DNA of 64,000 nt from Pseudomonas beijingensis (GTDB taxonomy: Bacteria > Pseudomonadota > Gammaproteobacteria > Pseudomonadales > Pseudomonadaceae), in the NCBI RefSeq assembly GCF_030687295.1, contig NZ_CP117425.1, positions 5,212,001-5,276,000 on the forward strand, in the 5' to 3' direction. Both the position numbers and the translations under genes were made by a program. This document shows positions 34,114-44,400 of the stretch, piece after piece; within the stretch, counting starts at the first letter, position 1; each line of letters opens with the position of its first letter. The notes under the pieces are model-generated. The model was not told the origin of the DNA. It did not search any database and saw only the letters and a program-made list of their open reading frames with translations.

Positions 34114-34279
34114 GGAAGCGCTCCCCGCCGCCGGCCTGAGGGTACGCCCCGAACAAAAAACGGGCACTCTTATGGATGATGTCAAGAAGATGACTTAAAC
34201 GTCGGTCACCCTGTTCCGCCTGAGTGCTCAACACTCCTTGGTTTTGCCCACTGCAAAATTCGCCGAAAGAGCCCTGTTC

Positions 34280-35059
34280 ATGCCAAATCGTTTTGCCTGC
34301 ACATCGTTGTTGTTTGCCAGCATCACCCTGGCCTCCTGCGCCCACCCACCGGTCTCCGATGGCAGCTACCAGCGCTACATGCAACTGGCCGGCGACCTGC
34401 AAAAGCGTGGTGATGTGGGATCCGCCGCCGCGTTGTACGAAAAAGCCACCCAGGAACCGGACGCCCGGATCGAGGCGTGGTTGAAACTGGGTGAGGCGCG
34501 CCTGGCCAACGGCGATGCGCGGGCCGCCGAGCTCGCCTACCAGCAAGCGTTGGAACGTCAGCCCGACAATGCCGCGGCGTTGCTCGGCGTGGGCACCGCC
34601 CAACTGCGTCAGGGCAAACTGGAGCGCGCGGTCACTTCCCTGACCCAGGCCAGCGCGGGCAACCACCCCGAAGCGTTCAATCGCCAGGGTGTGGCGCAAA
34701 TGCTGCGGGGCAAGCCATCCGTGGCCCAGGTGGCATTCATCCAAAGCCTGGCCCTGGCGCCCACCAACCTGGACACGCAATGCAACCTGGCACTGGCCTA
34801 CGCGTTGGGCGGCCAGGCGCAACAGGCGCTGCGAACCATCAAGGAAGTTAGCGACTCGCCCCGCGTCCAAGCCAGTCACCAACGCAACGCCCTGCTGGTC
34901 ATGGTGCTGGCCGGCCGCGAAGAGGACCTCAAGACTCAGAACCTGGAAGACATCACGCCCAAGCAATACACCCGGTTGCTGACCGAGGCCCGACGCATCA
35001 AGGCCATTCAGGACCCTGCGATGCAGGCCCGGGAGTTGGGGTTGGTCGGCAGCCGCTGA
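34280..35059 (+). CDS. TPR lipoprotein, TadD-like
   Basis: A 259-residue lipoprotein encoded on the opposite strand to every other gene of the cluster. The lipobox TLASC ends the signal peptide. Tetratricopeptide repeats follow ('LKLGEARLANGDARAAELAY', 'LGVGTAQLRQGKLERAVTSL', 'AFNRQGVAQMLRGKPSVAQV', 'CNLALAYALGGQAQQALRTI'), as in TadD, which pilots Tad-pilus secretins. It probably assists outer-membrane assembly of the adjacent secretin. A similar TPR gene is recalled from the second T3SS of P. syringae. It converges on the CpaD-like gene with an 11-base gap. Confidence 0.8.
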   Translation: MPNRFACTSLLFASITLASCAHPPVSDGSYQRYMQLAGDLQKRGDVGSAAALYEKATQEPDARIEAWLKLGEARLANGDARAAELAYQQALERQPDNAAALLGVGTAQLRQGKLERAVTSLTQASAGNHPEAFNRQGVAQMLRGKPSVAQVAFIQSLALAPTNLDTQCNLALAYALGGQAQQALRTIKEVSDSPRVQASHQRNALLVMVLAGREEDLKTQNLEDITPKQYTRLLTEARRIKAIQDPAMQARELGLVGSR

Positions 35060-35070
35060 GCCAAACGCGT

Positions 35071-35496
35071 TCATTGGCCCGCCTGCTTGTCGGCCTTGGC
35101 CTGCTGTTCGGCCAGACGGCGACGCAGCTCCTCACGGTCATAACCTTCGATGTAAACCTGGGCCGCCCGCCCCACCGGCGCGGCCATGGTTGGGCCGGTA
35201 GCCCGCCCCTCGATCACATCCGAACGTTGCTCAACCATCTGCAGCAGCGTCCGGTTATTCGCACAACCGGGCGGCAGCAGGCGCACATAGCGCGCTTGAT
35301 CGGTATAAAAGCTGTCTTCGACCGGTGGCTCAAGGCAAGCCACCGGCGCCCACTCAATGCGACCATCGGCGTGGGTGAACGCCTGGTAGTCCGGTGAATA
35401 ACTCACCGGTTCAAGCTGGGTCTTGCAGGCGCTCAGCAGCACGAGCGCGCCGAACGTCAGAGCGACCAGAAACAGATGGGACGATGAAGGGTTCAT
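35071..35496 (-). CDS. CpaD/RcpB-like Tad-type lipoprotein
   Basis: A 141-residue lipoprotein with lipobox LLSAC. The mature part contains 'VRLLPPGCANNRTLLQMVEQ' followed by 'SDVIEGRATGP' and 'AAQVYIEGYDREELRRRL', the order of motifs seen in CpaD proteins, outer-membrane partners of the Tad pilus secretin. GGAG lies five bases before the ATG at 35496, and the gene starts 13 bases after the secretin stop. Its presence inside a T3SS operon is the notable point. The role is inferred from the family. Confidence 0.65.
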   Translation of the reverse strand: MNPSSSHLFLVALTFGALVLLSACKTQLEPVSYSPDYQAFTHADGRIEWAPVACLEPPVEDSFYTDQARYVRLLPPGCANNRTLLQMVEQRSDVIEGRATGPTMAAPVGRAAQVYIEGYDREELRRRLAEQQAKADKQAGQ

Positions 35497-35509
35497 GCTC
35501 GCTCCTGGC

Positions 35510-36845
35510 TCAATTGATGTAGAAACCGAACATGTCGCTGCTGCGCGGCCCACCAGACGCATGGGTCGCGCCCTCGGGCTGGGCATCGAGCGGCGTGGCC
35601 ACGCTGCGGGTGCGAACCGGTTCCACCAGGTACGGCGTGATCAGAATCACCAGTTCGGTTTCGTTGCGCTGGAAGCGCTTGGAGCGGAACAGATTGCCGA
35701 GGATGGGCATCTCGCCCAGCATCGGCACTTTCTCGATGTCCTGGGTGCTCTCGCGCTGAAACAACCCGGCAATGGCGAAAGTCTGGCCACTGCCGACCTC
35801 GACGCGGGTATCGGCACGCCGCACGCGGAACGACGGCACCTGGTAGCCGCTCACGTCCACAGTGCTGGAGCCCATCAGGCTGCTGACTTCCGGGCGTACT
35901 TGCAGGGCGATGCGACCGTTGGGTAGCAAGGTCGGGTTGAACAGCAGCGAGACACCGAAGGGTTTGTATTCGATCCCTACGGTGTCGCGGTTGACCGGAA
36001 CCGGCACCGCGACCTCGCCTCCGGCCAGGAAGCTGGCTGTCTGGCCGGTCATGGCGGTGATGTTGGGTTCGGCGAGGATTTCCAGGATGCCGTTACTTTG
36101 CAATGCTTCGAGCATCGCATCGATGTTGACATTGCCCGAGGCCAGCCCGGCGCTGACCACATTGGAGGCACCAGAAGCCGCGCTGGAGGCCAGGGCTCCG
36201 CCCGTCAACAGACCAAAGGAAAAGGTACCGTTGTCGAACAGGGCATTCCAATTCACGCCGTAGCGCAACAACTCCGACCGCGAGACTTCGGCGAAGCGCA
36301 CCCGCAGGTTCACCTGGGCCGAGCCCGCGTAGGAGGCGGTGTTGAGGGCCGAGCCCAAGCCTTGGCCGTCGCTGGTGAGCAGGCTGTTGAGGTCGGTGGC
36401 TTCATCGACACTCTGGACCACGCCCTTGGCCAACATACGATTGCCGGCAGCGGTCACCTGGACATTGCTTGCGGGGTGCAGGTCTTTCAGGGACCGCGTC
36501 ACGGCCTGGGTGCCGCTGTTGATCGCCAGGCTCAGGCTGGCCAGTTCCTCACCCTCGGCGCCCCAAGGCAATCAGGTTGGTTTGTCCGGGCGCCTTGCCG
36601 AACACGTAGATCACGCCAGGCGAAACCACCCGCAGGTCAGCGATACCAGGCTCTGCGACCAGCACCGACTCGACCGGATCCTGGAAACGCAGGATCCGCC
36701 CTTCGCCCTGGGCCAGGTCCAGCGTGACCTGGCTGCCCGGGGCGATGGACTCTGCGCTGGCCAGCTGCGGCAGCAGCATGGATGACGCGGCAGCGATCCA
36801 GAAGCCGACGCAGACAGGGACGCGAAACAGCGTAAAACACATCAT
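35510..36845 (-). CDS. CpaC/RcpA-like secretin (HrcC2), frameshifted
   Basis: The ATG at 36845 overlaps the sctV stop by one base and begins a signal peptide ending QLASAES. A pilus/secretin N-domain ('TLDLAQGEGRILRF', 'GVIYVFGKAPGQTNLIAL') follows. An extra G in a four-G run (36561-36564) shifts the frame. The rest continues to 35510 with a BON-like part and the secretin core 'VNLRVRFAEVSRSELLRYGV', 'ALQSNGILEILAEPNITAMT', 'GEMPILGNLFRSKRFQRNET'. These are Tad-type (CpaC/RcpA) secretin features, not HrcC ones. Corrected length is about 444 residues. It likely forms the outer-membrane channel. Confidence 0.85.
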
Positions 36846-38984
36846 CAAGCAGTCGCCATTGAAGTAAGGGAAGCGTCGTCGGCTGTTCGGCGGCCGGTCG
36901 TTTCGGTCAGGCTGATGGAACCGATGGCCTGCAGGTTGTATTCGCCGGCCAGCTCGCGAAATGACAACACCGCCAGCTCCAGCTCGCCCCGCACCAACCA
37001 GTCGACGCAGGCTGCGACGCAACTCGGGATGCACCAGCAGGACAGTGCGATCACCCTCGGCCAAGTCCTTGCAAACGGCACGTAACTGGATCAGCAATGA
37101 ACGGCTGGCATGTTCGTTGAGCAACTCGCGCGGGTTGTCGGCACGGCGCAGGTAAGCACGCAGTTGTTCCTCCACCGCGGGAGTCAGCACGAAGGCCGTG
37201 ATGACCCGGTTGCGATCGGCGTACTGATGGCTGATCTGCCGCGCCAGACTGGCGCGCAAGTGGTCGGCCAGGCGCGCCGCATCCGGCTCGCGGGCGCCCC
37301 ACTCGACCATGGCTTCGAGCAAGGCGCGCTGGTTGCGAATCGACACACCCTCGGCGATCAACAAGCGCAGGGTTTCAGCCAAACGCTGCAAGGGCACGTT
37401 GCGCGAGACTTCCTTGACCAACTCGTCATAGCTGGCTTCCATGCGCTCCAGAATCCTGCGGGTTTCCTGAATGCCCAGAAAGGTCGCGGCATTGCGACGC
37501 AGGTTGCGTTCGAGGATGGCCCGCAGGACTTCAGCGGCGCTGAGAAAACCGATACCGGCCTGCTCAAGCAGCGGCTGGTGAGTGCGCTCGATCCATTGCG
37601 CCGGGCGACTGTGCAACGGCGACGGCGCCTCCAACGCATGAATGTCCAACAGTTGGACGTGCACCAGATCGTCCTTGAGCATCAGGCAATCAACCGGTAT
37701 CTCGCCCTCGCTGATGGGCACGCCTTCGAGTTCGACCGAAAAGCCGTTGGCAGGCAGGCTGCGGTCGATGTAGATGTCCGGCACCGGCACCTCGATACCC
37801 AGGTCGCCGCGAATCTCATGGCACAAGGCTTCGATGCGTTGGCGCAACGGCAGTTCGGGCGCAGCCTGGGCCAACGCCAGGCCGATACTCAGCAGCACGC
37901 GGCTGTCCAGTGGCTTAGCCAGGGTTGCGTACTGTTCGAGCGGTTCGTCTTCGGGCGTCGCGACTTCGCTGACGCCTTCGACCACCTCTTCCCGGAGCGC
38001 TTTGTCGCGGCGATAGATCATGAACGCCGCAACGCCCAGCAACGCCGACAGCCCGATGAATACGATGGCCGGAAAGCCCGGCAACAGCGCCACGCCCAGC
38101 AGGATAAACGCGGTCAAGCCCAACGCCTGGGGGCTGTATCCCAACTGGTGGAAGATCTCGTTGCCCAGGTTGCCTTCGGTCGTGCCACTGTTGACCCGGG
38201 TGACCACCATACCGGCCGCGACCGAGATCAACAGCGCCGGGATTTGCGCGATCAGGCCGTCACCGACGGTCAGCAACGAGTAGGTGTGCGCCGCATCGGC
38301 AAACGACATATTGCGCTCGACCATGCCGATCATCATGCCACCCAGCAGGTTGACCGCCAGGATGACCAGGCTGGCAATCGCATCGCCCTTGACGAATTTC
38401 ATGGCGCCATCCATCGCACCGAACATCTGGCTTTCACGCTCCAGACGCGAGCGGCGTCGGCGGGCTTCATGCTGATCGATGTCACCGTTGCGCAAGTCAT
38501 TGTCGATGCTCATCTGCTTGCCTGGCATCGCATCCAGGGTGAAACGTGCCGCGACCTCGGCCACGCGCTCGGCACCTTTGGTGATCACCACGAACTGGGC
38601 CACGGTGATGATCAAAAACACCACCAGACCGACCACGACCTGGCCGGCGATGACGAAATCGCCGAACGCCTTGACGATGTGACCGGCGTTGCCATCGAGC
38701 AGGATCAGTCGCGTGGTGGTGATCGACAGGGACAGGCGAAACAGGGTGCTTAGCAGAATCAGCGGCGGCAGCGCCGAGAACTCCACCGAGTGCTTGATGT
38801 AAAAGGCGACGATGAGGATCAGGATGCTCAGCGAGATGTTCAAGCCGATGAGTGTATCCACCAGCCAAGTGGGTAGCGGAATAATCATCATCACGATGGC
38901 CATCAGCATGAAGGCGACGACAATCACGTCGCTGCGCTGGGCGGCCATGCGGGCCAAGGCGTTGAGGCGGTCGAGGAACATCAT
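36845..38984 (-). CDS. hrcV: T3SS major export protein SctV (HrcV), frameshifted
   Basis: About 712 residues once one base near 37002 is removed. The N-terminal half has the export-gate membrane helices ('MAIVMMIIPLPTWLVDTLIG') and the FHIPEP segment 'GAERVAEVAARFTLDAMPGK' with 'QMSIDNDLRNGDI'. The cytoplasmic half forms the nonameric ring. The frame breaks after 'HPELRRSLRRLV', and the true ending 'RGELELAVLSFRELAGEYNL' lies in the next frame, stopping at 36845. Its start overlaps the sctY stop by four bases. SctV receives substrates from SctY-type chaperones. Confidence 0.93.
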
Positions 38985-39316
38985 TGCGCGGCTCTGCGGG
39001 CGGTAAGATATCGTTTGAAGCACTGGCGCGCCTCATCCTTGCGCCCACCGCTCCACAGCGCACGACTGCGCAACAGCAACAGGCCGCTGGACTCGCCTTC
39101 CAGTTCGAGCAGGCGGTCCAGCGCCGACAGGGCACGCTCGGCCTGGCCGCTGTCGGTAAAGGCCATGACCAGATTGCGCAGCAGCGCGGTGTCGGCGGGC
39201 GTCATCTGGACGGCGATCAACAGCAGCACCAAGGCACGCTGCGACTGGCCACTGCGGCGATACAGCTCGCCCATGCCCTTGAGCAGATCGACGCAGTCTT
39301 GCTCCTGGCGATTCAT
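38981..39316 (-). CDS. T3SS TPR chaperone SctY-like
   Basis: A 111-residue all-helical protein of three TPR-like units ('KGMGELYRRSGQSQRALVLL', 'NLVMAFTDSGQAERALSALD', 'SRALWSGGRKDEARQCFKRY'). In Yersinia, yscX-yscY-yscV are consecutive and code for about 122, 114 and 704 residues; here 120, 111 and 712 stand in the same order, each with a four-base overlap. YscY is the TPR chaperone of YscX and binds SctV. The call rests on fold, size and order. Confidence 0.75.
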   Translation of the reverse strand: MNRQEQDCVDLLKGMGELYRRSGQSQRALVLLLIAVQMTPADTALLRNLVMAFTDSGQAERALSALDRLLELEGESSGLLLLRSRALWSGGRKDEARQCFKRYLTARRAAQ

Positions 39317-39675
39317 GACTCGACCACCTGGGCACGTTGTTCTTCGAGCAAGCGACGCAGGTCGATTTCTTCGCTGATGAGCTGATGGGCCAACGCTTTG
39401 ATTTCGGGCTCGGCATCGAGGATGGGGATCACATTGGCCAAGACGTATTCGAGAATCTCCATTGAGCGGCGACTGCCGAACAACTCTGCGGTCATGCCCT
39501 CGACGACGCCCGACTGCTCAATGTCGGCCCGCAGCGAACGACGCGCCGACACCGCGCGCTTGCCCAGCACTGCATCGAAGCGTCCATCTTGGCGCGCCTT
39601 GGCCGGCTGGAGGCTTTCTACCGCGGGGGTTCTTTCGGCGGTTGCCGGTAAGGGAGCACCAGGGTCGATTCTCAT
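39313..39675 (-). CDS. T3SS exported protein SctX-like
   Basis: A 120-residue protein with an unfolded Pro/Ala-rich N-terminus (PGAPLPATAERTPAVESLQP), as in exported substrates, and a helical C-terminal half ('SMEILEYVLANVIPILDAEP', 'LISEEIDLRRLLEEQ'). It lies directly before the TPR gene and sctV, the position of YscX. YscX is exported early and needed for needle assembly. Sequence similarity is weak, so synteny carries the assignment. Confidence 0.6.
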   Translation of the reverse strand: MRIDPGAPLPATAERTPAVESLQPAKARQDGRFDAVLGKRAVSARRSLRADIEQSGVVEGMTAELFGSRRSMEILEYVLANVIPILDAEPEIKALAHQLISEEIDLRRLLEEQRAQVVES

Positions 39676-40616
39676 AAGGTCAACGTGAACCTTTCTTCAC
39701 CGCGGGCGAGAACCACCTCATGGTTCTCGATGCGTTCGAGCATCCAGTTATCGCTCAGGGCGGCCCCTGGATACAGGCGCTCACCGTTGTCGTTGATCAC
39801 GTACGGGTTATCGCCGAACCACACCGCCTGAAAACGTACGCGGGGCTTGGCGATTTCGTTACGTGCCACCACATCGGGGAGCAACAGGACCTTCTGGCCA
39901 AAGCGGCTATCGAAGGCTTGTTGCAGGCCCAGCCACTGGCTCTTCTGGGTTGGACCGTAAAAACCATGGGCACTGAGTTGGCCATCGACCTCGCCGACCT
40001 TGATGTGGTGAAGGCCCAACGCGCCAAGCTGCTGTTCGAGCCAAGCCTTGGCCTGCGCGACAGTCTTCGTCGATTCAGGGTGCACGGTCGGCGGAGCGAC
40101 CTTGGCGGCGGTGCTCAACGCCAACGGCGCAACCGATTCATCCCGAAAAGCAAAAGCGCCCACGCACAGGAACATCAGCAGCAGCGCGATGAACCACCGC
40201 GTCCTACGCTGTGGGGGCGATGTGACCGCAGCCGCTATCGGCTCCACGCTCGCGGCGCCGTGACTGAGGGTCAGGCGGGCCTCGCCGATGCGGATGTCCA
40301 CAGGCAGGTGCGCTCGATGCCCCTTGCCTGCGGGAACTAGAATTTCCCGGGCGCGGCGACCACGCACGAACACATCGCCGCCAATGGCCTCAACGGCCAC
40401 CTGGCCTTCGGTGAAACGTAGCGCCACGTGACGCTCGGCAATGCCTGCGTCGCTGAGCAATAGATCAGCATTGGCGGCGCTGCCCAGCATGTAGACGGGC
40501 TTGTCCAGGGACAGGCAAACCCCCTGATGTAGACCGTGGGTGATACCCAGCACTGGCAGAGCTTTACCCGTGGCAGCGACGACTGGAGCCGTGGCGAAGA
40601 AAGTCAGGGCTGTCAT
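39672..40616 (-). CDS. T3SS inner-ring protein SctD (HrpQ/YscD-like)
   Basis: A 314-residue bitopic protein. Residues 20-125 form a forkhead-associated-like cytoplasmic domain ('YMLGSAANADLLLSDAGIAE' followed by RHVALRF). One membrane helix lies near residue 145 ('WFIALLLMFLCVGAFAF'), and the periplasmic part holds BON-like ring-building segments ('LEQQLGALGLHHIKVGEVDG'). This is the SctD plan, forming the outer of the two inner-membrane rings with SctJ. It is the first gene of the tight sctD-X-Y-V run and overlaps sctX by four bases. Confidence 0.85.
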   Translation of the reverse strand: MTALTFFATAPVVAATGKALPVLGITHGLHQGVCLSLDKPVYMLGSAANADLLLSDAGIAERHVALRFTEGQVAVEAIGGDVFVRGRRAREILVPAGKGHRAHLPVDIRIGEARLTLSHGAASVEPIAAAVTSPPQRRTRWFIALLLMFLCVGAFAFRDESVAPLALSTAAKVAPPTVHPESTKTVAQAKAWLEQQLGALGLHHIKVGEVDGQLSAHGFYGPTQKSQWLGLQQAFDSRFGQKVLLLPDVVARNEIAKPRVRFQAVWFGDNPYVINDNGERLYPGAALSDNWMLERIENHEVVLARGEERFTLTL

Positions 40617-40742
40617 GGTGTATTACCGGAATGAGGCGTGCGGACAGACACCTGTGAGGCACAAGTAAGCTGTCGTTTTTCAAGATCTAGCACCGCAACC
40701 AACAAGCATGCAGGCAGCCGTCGGGCCGCCTGCATGACGGCA

Positions 40743-40904
40743 TCAGTTCTGAGGCCGTTGTTTGGTAGCGTCGAGCTCAGCTTTCTTGGCCGTGGACAGC
40801 TCGGTGATCTTGGCCGATTTCTCGATCGCCATGTTGAAGGTGGCTTCCATCTTAGCGATAGCCGAGTCAGCGTTGCCGGAACTTACTGGGGGAGTCGTGC
40901 TCAT
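40743..40904 (-). CDS. small helical T3SS-linked protein
   Basis: A 53-residue product with AGGAG about seven bases before the ATG, 126 bases upstream of sctD on the same strand. A short Ser/Thr/Pro-rich start is followed by one amphipathic helix ('SAIAKMEATFNMAIEKSAKI' then TELSTAKKAELDATK). It has the size and helix content of a needle-type or export-chaperone protein (SctF/SctE-like), but identity cannot be established by eye. A longer in-frame start 15 codons upstream lacks a ribosome-binding site. Confidence 0.6.
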   Translation of the reverse strand: MSTTPPVSSGNADSAIAKMEATFNMAIEKSAKITELSTAKKAELDATKQRPQN

Positions 40905-41399
40905 GCTGTTTCTCCTAACATAAGAATATTTGAGCCGCCAAGCGGCCAACTAATGTTGCCAAGCGAAGAGTAAGGGCCAAACATTACAGTTCAACGTCTA
41001 ACACTTGTTTTAATCCCAGGCCCACCACTGCCTTGGTCGGATGAAAAACAAGAACCACATCACACTTGGGTAATATTTTTGCTTGCAGAGAAAATTCAAA
41101 TCACCGCATGCAGGGCTGGAGCACGCCCCTGCATTAATGAGACGGGACTGCGTCAGCGCCCTAGTAAGTACGTCACCTGACACTTCTGGCGAACAGATAC
41201 TTACAGGCCTAGGGGCAGACGATATAAACAGCGTGGCCACTGAATAAAATACATCTACAGAGCTTTTTCCAAATAAAAGCCACTCGATTAGCAACTTCGC
41301 CTTGATGGCCAGTTGCAATCAACTTCACATAACTTCAGTACGCTTCATATCCTGGACAACCCCCCAGTTTCTTACAGGCACTCGCCAGCACGCTGGTGG
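40905..41399. other. intergenic region upstream of the sctD operon
   Basis: About 495 AT-rich bases between the small T3SS gene and the hairpin that follows the second NolX-like gene. It should hold the promoter of the sctD operon. I searched by eye for a HrpL box (GGAACC-N15/16-CCAC) on the minus strand and found none. No gene is supported here. Confidence 0.45.
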
Positions 41400-41430
41400 C
41401 CCGGGCAATGCCTTGAGGCAATTGCCCGGG
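41400..41430 (-). terminator. hairpin after the second NolX-like gene
   Basis: CCCGGGCAAT (41400-41409) and ATTGCCCGGG (41421-41430) form a perfect 10-base-pair stem around an 11-base loop, about 45 bases after the minus-strand stop at 41475. There is no T-run. Confidence 0.6.
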
Positions 41431-41474
41431 GTCGTCCACCCATCATGCTGCAGCAGCGACCGACTGAGCCGGCG

Positions 41475-44400
41475 TCAGGAAGCGATGGTGCTATCTTCGC
41501 CCGGCCACTCCTCGTAAGGGATATCCCAGATATCGCCTTGCGGCACGCCGTCGATTTCGTACTGAGTCAGGTAATCGCTCAAGGCATCCGCGAATTTGCC
41601 CACCCGCGTCTCCTGCTTGCCTTCCTCGATCAAGCCCGGCACGAGCAGCGCCAGCGCGGCCACACCCGCCGCCGCGAAGCCCAAGCCACCCGCTATCATC
41701 GAGATTCGCGAAGCGGCAATCGCCGAAACGCTCATCGCGCTGGCGCCCACCTCAGCCACCGAAGCCAAACCCGCCATGATCCCCAACGAACCGGCCGTGA
41801 TATTCATGCCACCGGAGACCGTATCGCCTTTCCTGAGCGCCTTGACACCATCGAAGATGCCGTAGGCACCGGCTGTGATAGCGGCAATGCCACCGATCCC
41901 CTTGGCCGCGTTTTCCATGCCCTTGAGGTTGGCGGTCACGCTTTTGAGCGGATCGTCCATCTTCTTGCCCAGGTCGCCGAGCCGATCACCTGTCAGCTTA
42001 CCTTTCACATCCTTGAGGTATTCCTGATAGTTTTTCAGCCCCCCTTCAGCCAGGAGCGTGGCGGCCTGCACTGAGCCGGTGGCGATGTCGACGATTTGCC
42101 GCTCGGTCAGCTTACCGGCGTTGTTGGCACCTTTGGCGATAGTCACGCCGGCCATGAACAGCCCACTCACACCGTGCAGGACACCTTTGCTGGCAGCGCC
42201 CTTGATCGAGGAATCCTTGCTGAACACATCTAGCGCATCCAGGGTCTTGGTGCCCTGGCGAAGCAGGTCCCAGTCCCCCCTGAAATTAGTCAGGATCTGG
42301 TCTGGCGTGGCGACGGTGCCGTCGGCATTGACCAGCATCTGCGGGTTTTCCTTGCTGATCTGCTCGATGATTTTCTTGACCTTCTCCTCGTCCAGCTCAC
42401 TCCCACCATTGACGCCGAAGGCCGCCTTCATGTCGTCGAAGGACGCATCCTTGAAGGCATTTTCCTTGGCGATCCTGGTGAAGTTCTCGTTGAGCTGTGT
42501 GTCGAACTTGCCGGTGAACTCAGGGTCCAGCGCCGAGTTGTACAGCGCGACTTCAAGGCTGAAGGCACTCATGGCTTCGTCAGGGGTATGGTCCTTGAGC
42601 AGCTCATTCAGGCGATCGCCTGAAGCCAGCGACTTCTCGTAAAAGCTTTCCAACTCGGCATTCGCCTTGGAGCCTTTGACGGCGGCCTGGATCTCACCGG
42701 CATTATTGATGCCCAACGCGCCCTGGAGGGTCTGTGCCGTACCAAAGAACTCGGCAAGAATTTCCGTGTGGGTCGTCTTGCCATCCTTGGACTTGGCCTC
42801 CCACAGTGCATCAAGTGACTTGCCAGACTTGATTTGGTCATCGTAGGTTTTTTCGCAGGGACTCCTTGAGCCCCTTGTTACCGTCCACCAGCTTGGTCAG
42901 CTCACTGGAGCCATGCTCGCCCATGTACTGGCTGACAGCAGGATCACTTTCCAAGAGACCAATGTGCTTGTTGACATCGTCCAGCAGCTTCTGGGCATCG
43001 GGATGGCTGCGCACCTTGTTGGCAATCGTGACCTGCGACTTGTCATCCCTCCACATCCCGGCGGCGCTGCCCTGGATAATCAACTGCTGGGCGGCCTTGA
43101 GATCCTGCAGAACAGCGGCCTTTTCCTCTGCCGAATATTTCTCCGGATGATCAAACACGTCCTTGTTCAAGCCTGCGGTATCGACCCTGGCCAAGGCATT
43201 GTTGCCGGCGATCCCCGAGAGCAGCGCGGTCACGGAGGTCGCATCCTTGGGCACGTTGGCACTCTTGAGCCAACTCTGGACATCCCCCCTGCTCAGTTCG
43301 CCATCAGGATTCTTGTCCAGTGGGTTTCTTGGCGTTGTCGATGACCTTGAACGCACCTGGCTGAGACCAGAAATCCAGTGCCTGCCTGGTCTCCTCGCTC
43401 AGCTGTGAATTCTGATTCCTGTACTCCTTGATATCCTCGGCAGTCAGGTACTTGCCCGCACCGGTCTTGCCCTTGATGGCCTCAAAGTTTTCATCGAGGA
43501 TCGCTGCGTACTTGGCGATCTGCTGCGACGCCGGATCGGCATCCTTGTTGGTCTTGAGGTAATCCTTGTAGCTGGCGATATCATCGGTTTTCTTGAGTTC
43601 CGGCAGGCTCGAAAAGCCTTCCTTGCCGAAATCCTGCAGTCGACCCGCCTCAGTGCCGTGCTTGGCTTCGCCGCTCTTGGTGAAACCGTCCACGCTGCTG
43701 TTGAACACATCACCACCGGACTGGGCATTGCCCTTGTCATCGAACATCGTGATGCGATCCAAGACCTGCGCAGCCCGGTAGGCGGCGTCGGCGTCGTTCT
43801 CGTAATCGCCGACCTGGTCCTTGAGCATGTCCTTGACGCCACTCTGGTTGCCCAGGTTCTTGAGCAGCGGGTTGTCTTCAATGATGTCTTGGGCCGAGCG
43901 CTTATCCTCTTCCGGACGCTTCCAGACGATGCCAACCTTTTCGGCCTGCTCGCGGGCTTCCTTGTTGTCGCCAGCCGACGACGAATCCTTGATTTCACCC
44001 TTGAGGGCAGAAAACCCCATCTTGCCGAAGTCCTGCAGGCGGCCGGCTTCGGTGCCATGCTTCGCTTCGCCGCTCTTGGTGAAACCATCGACACGACCGT
44101 TGCCTACGTCCTTGCCGGCAATCTTGCCCCCCTCGCCATTGAGAGTCTCGATGTGCTCGAGCACCTGGGTCGCCCGATAGGCCGCGTCGGGATCATTTTC
44201 AAAATCGCCGACCTGCTCCTTGAGCATGTCCCTCACACCGCTCTGATTGCCGAGGTTCTTGAGCAAGGCATTGCCATCGATGATGTCCTGCGCGGAGCGA
44301 TCATCCCCTTCAGGGCGCTCCCACTTGATCCCCAAGGCCTCGGCCTGCTCGCGCACCTTGGGATCATCACCAGGCTTGGACAGATCCTTGAGCTCGCCTT

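Noticed and set aside
37110..38753. A 547-codon open frame on the plus strand
   Set aside because: Entirely antisense to sctV; the translation has no motifs and the biased composition of a shadow frame.
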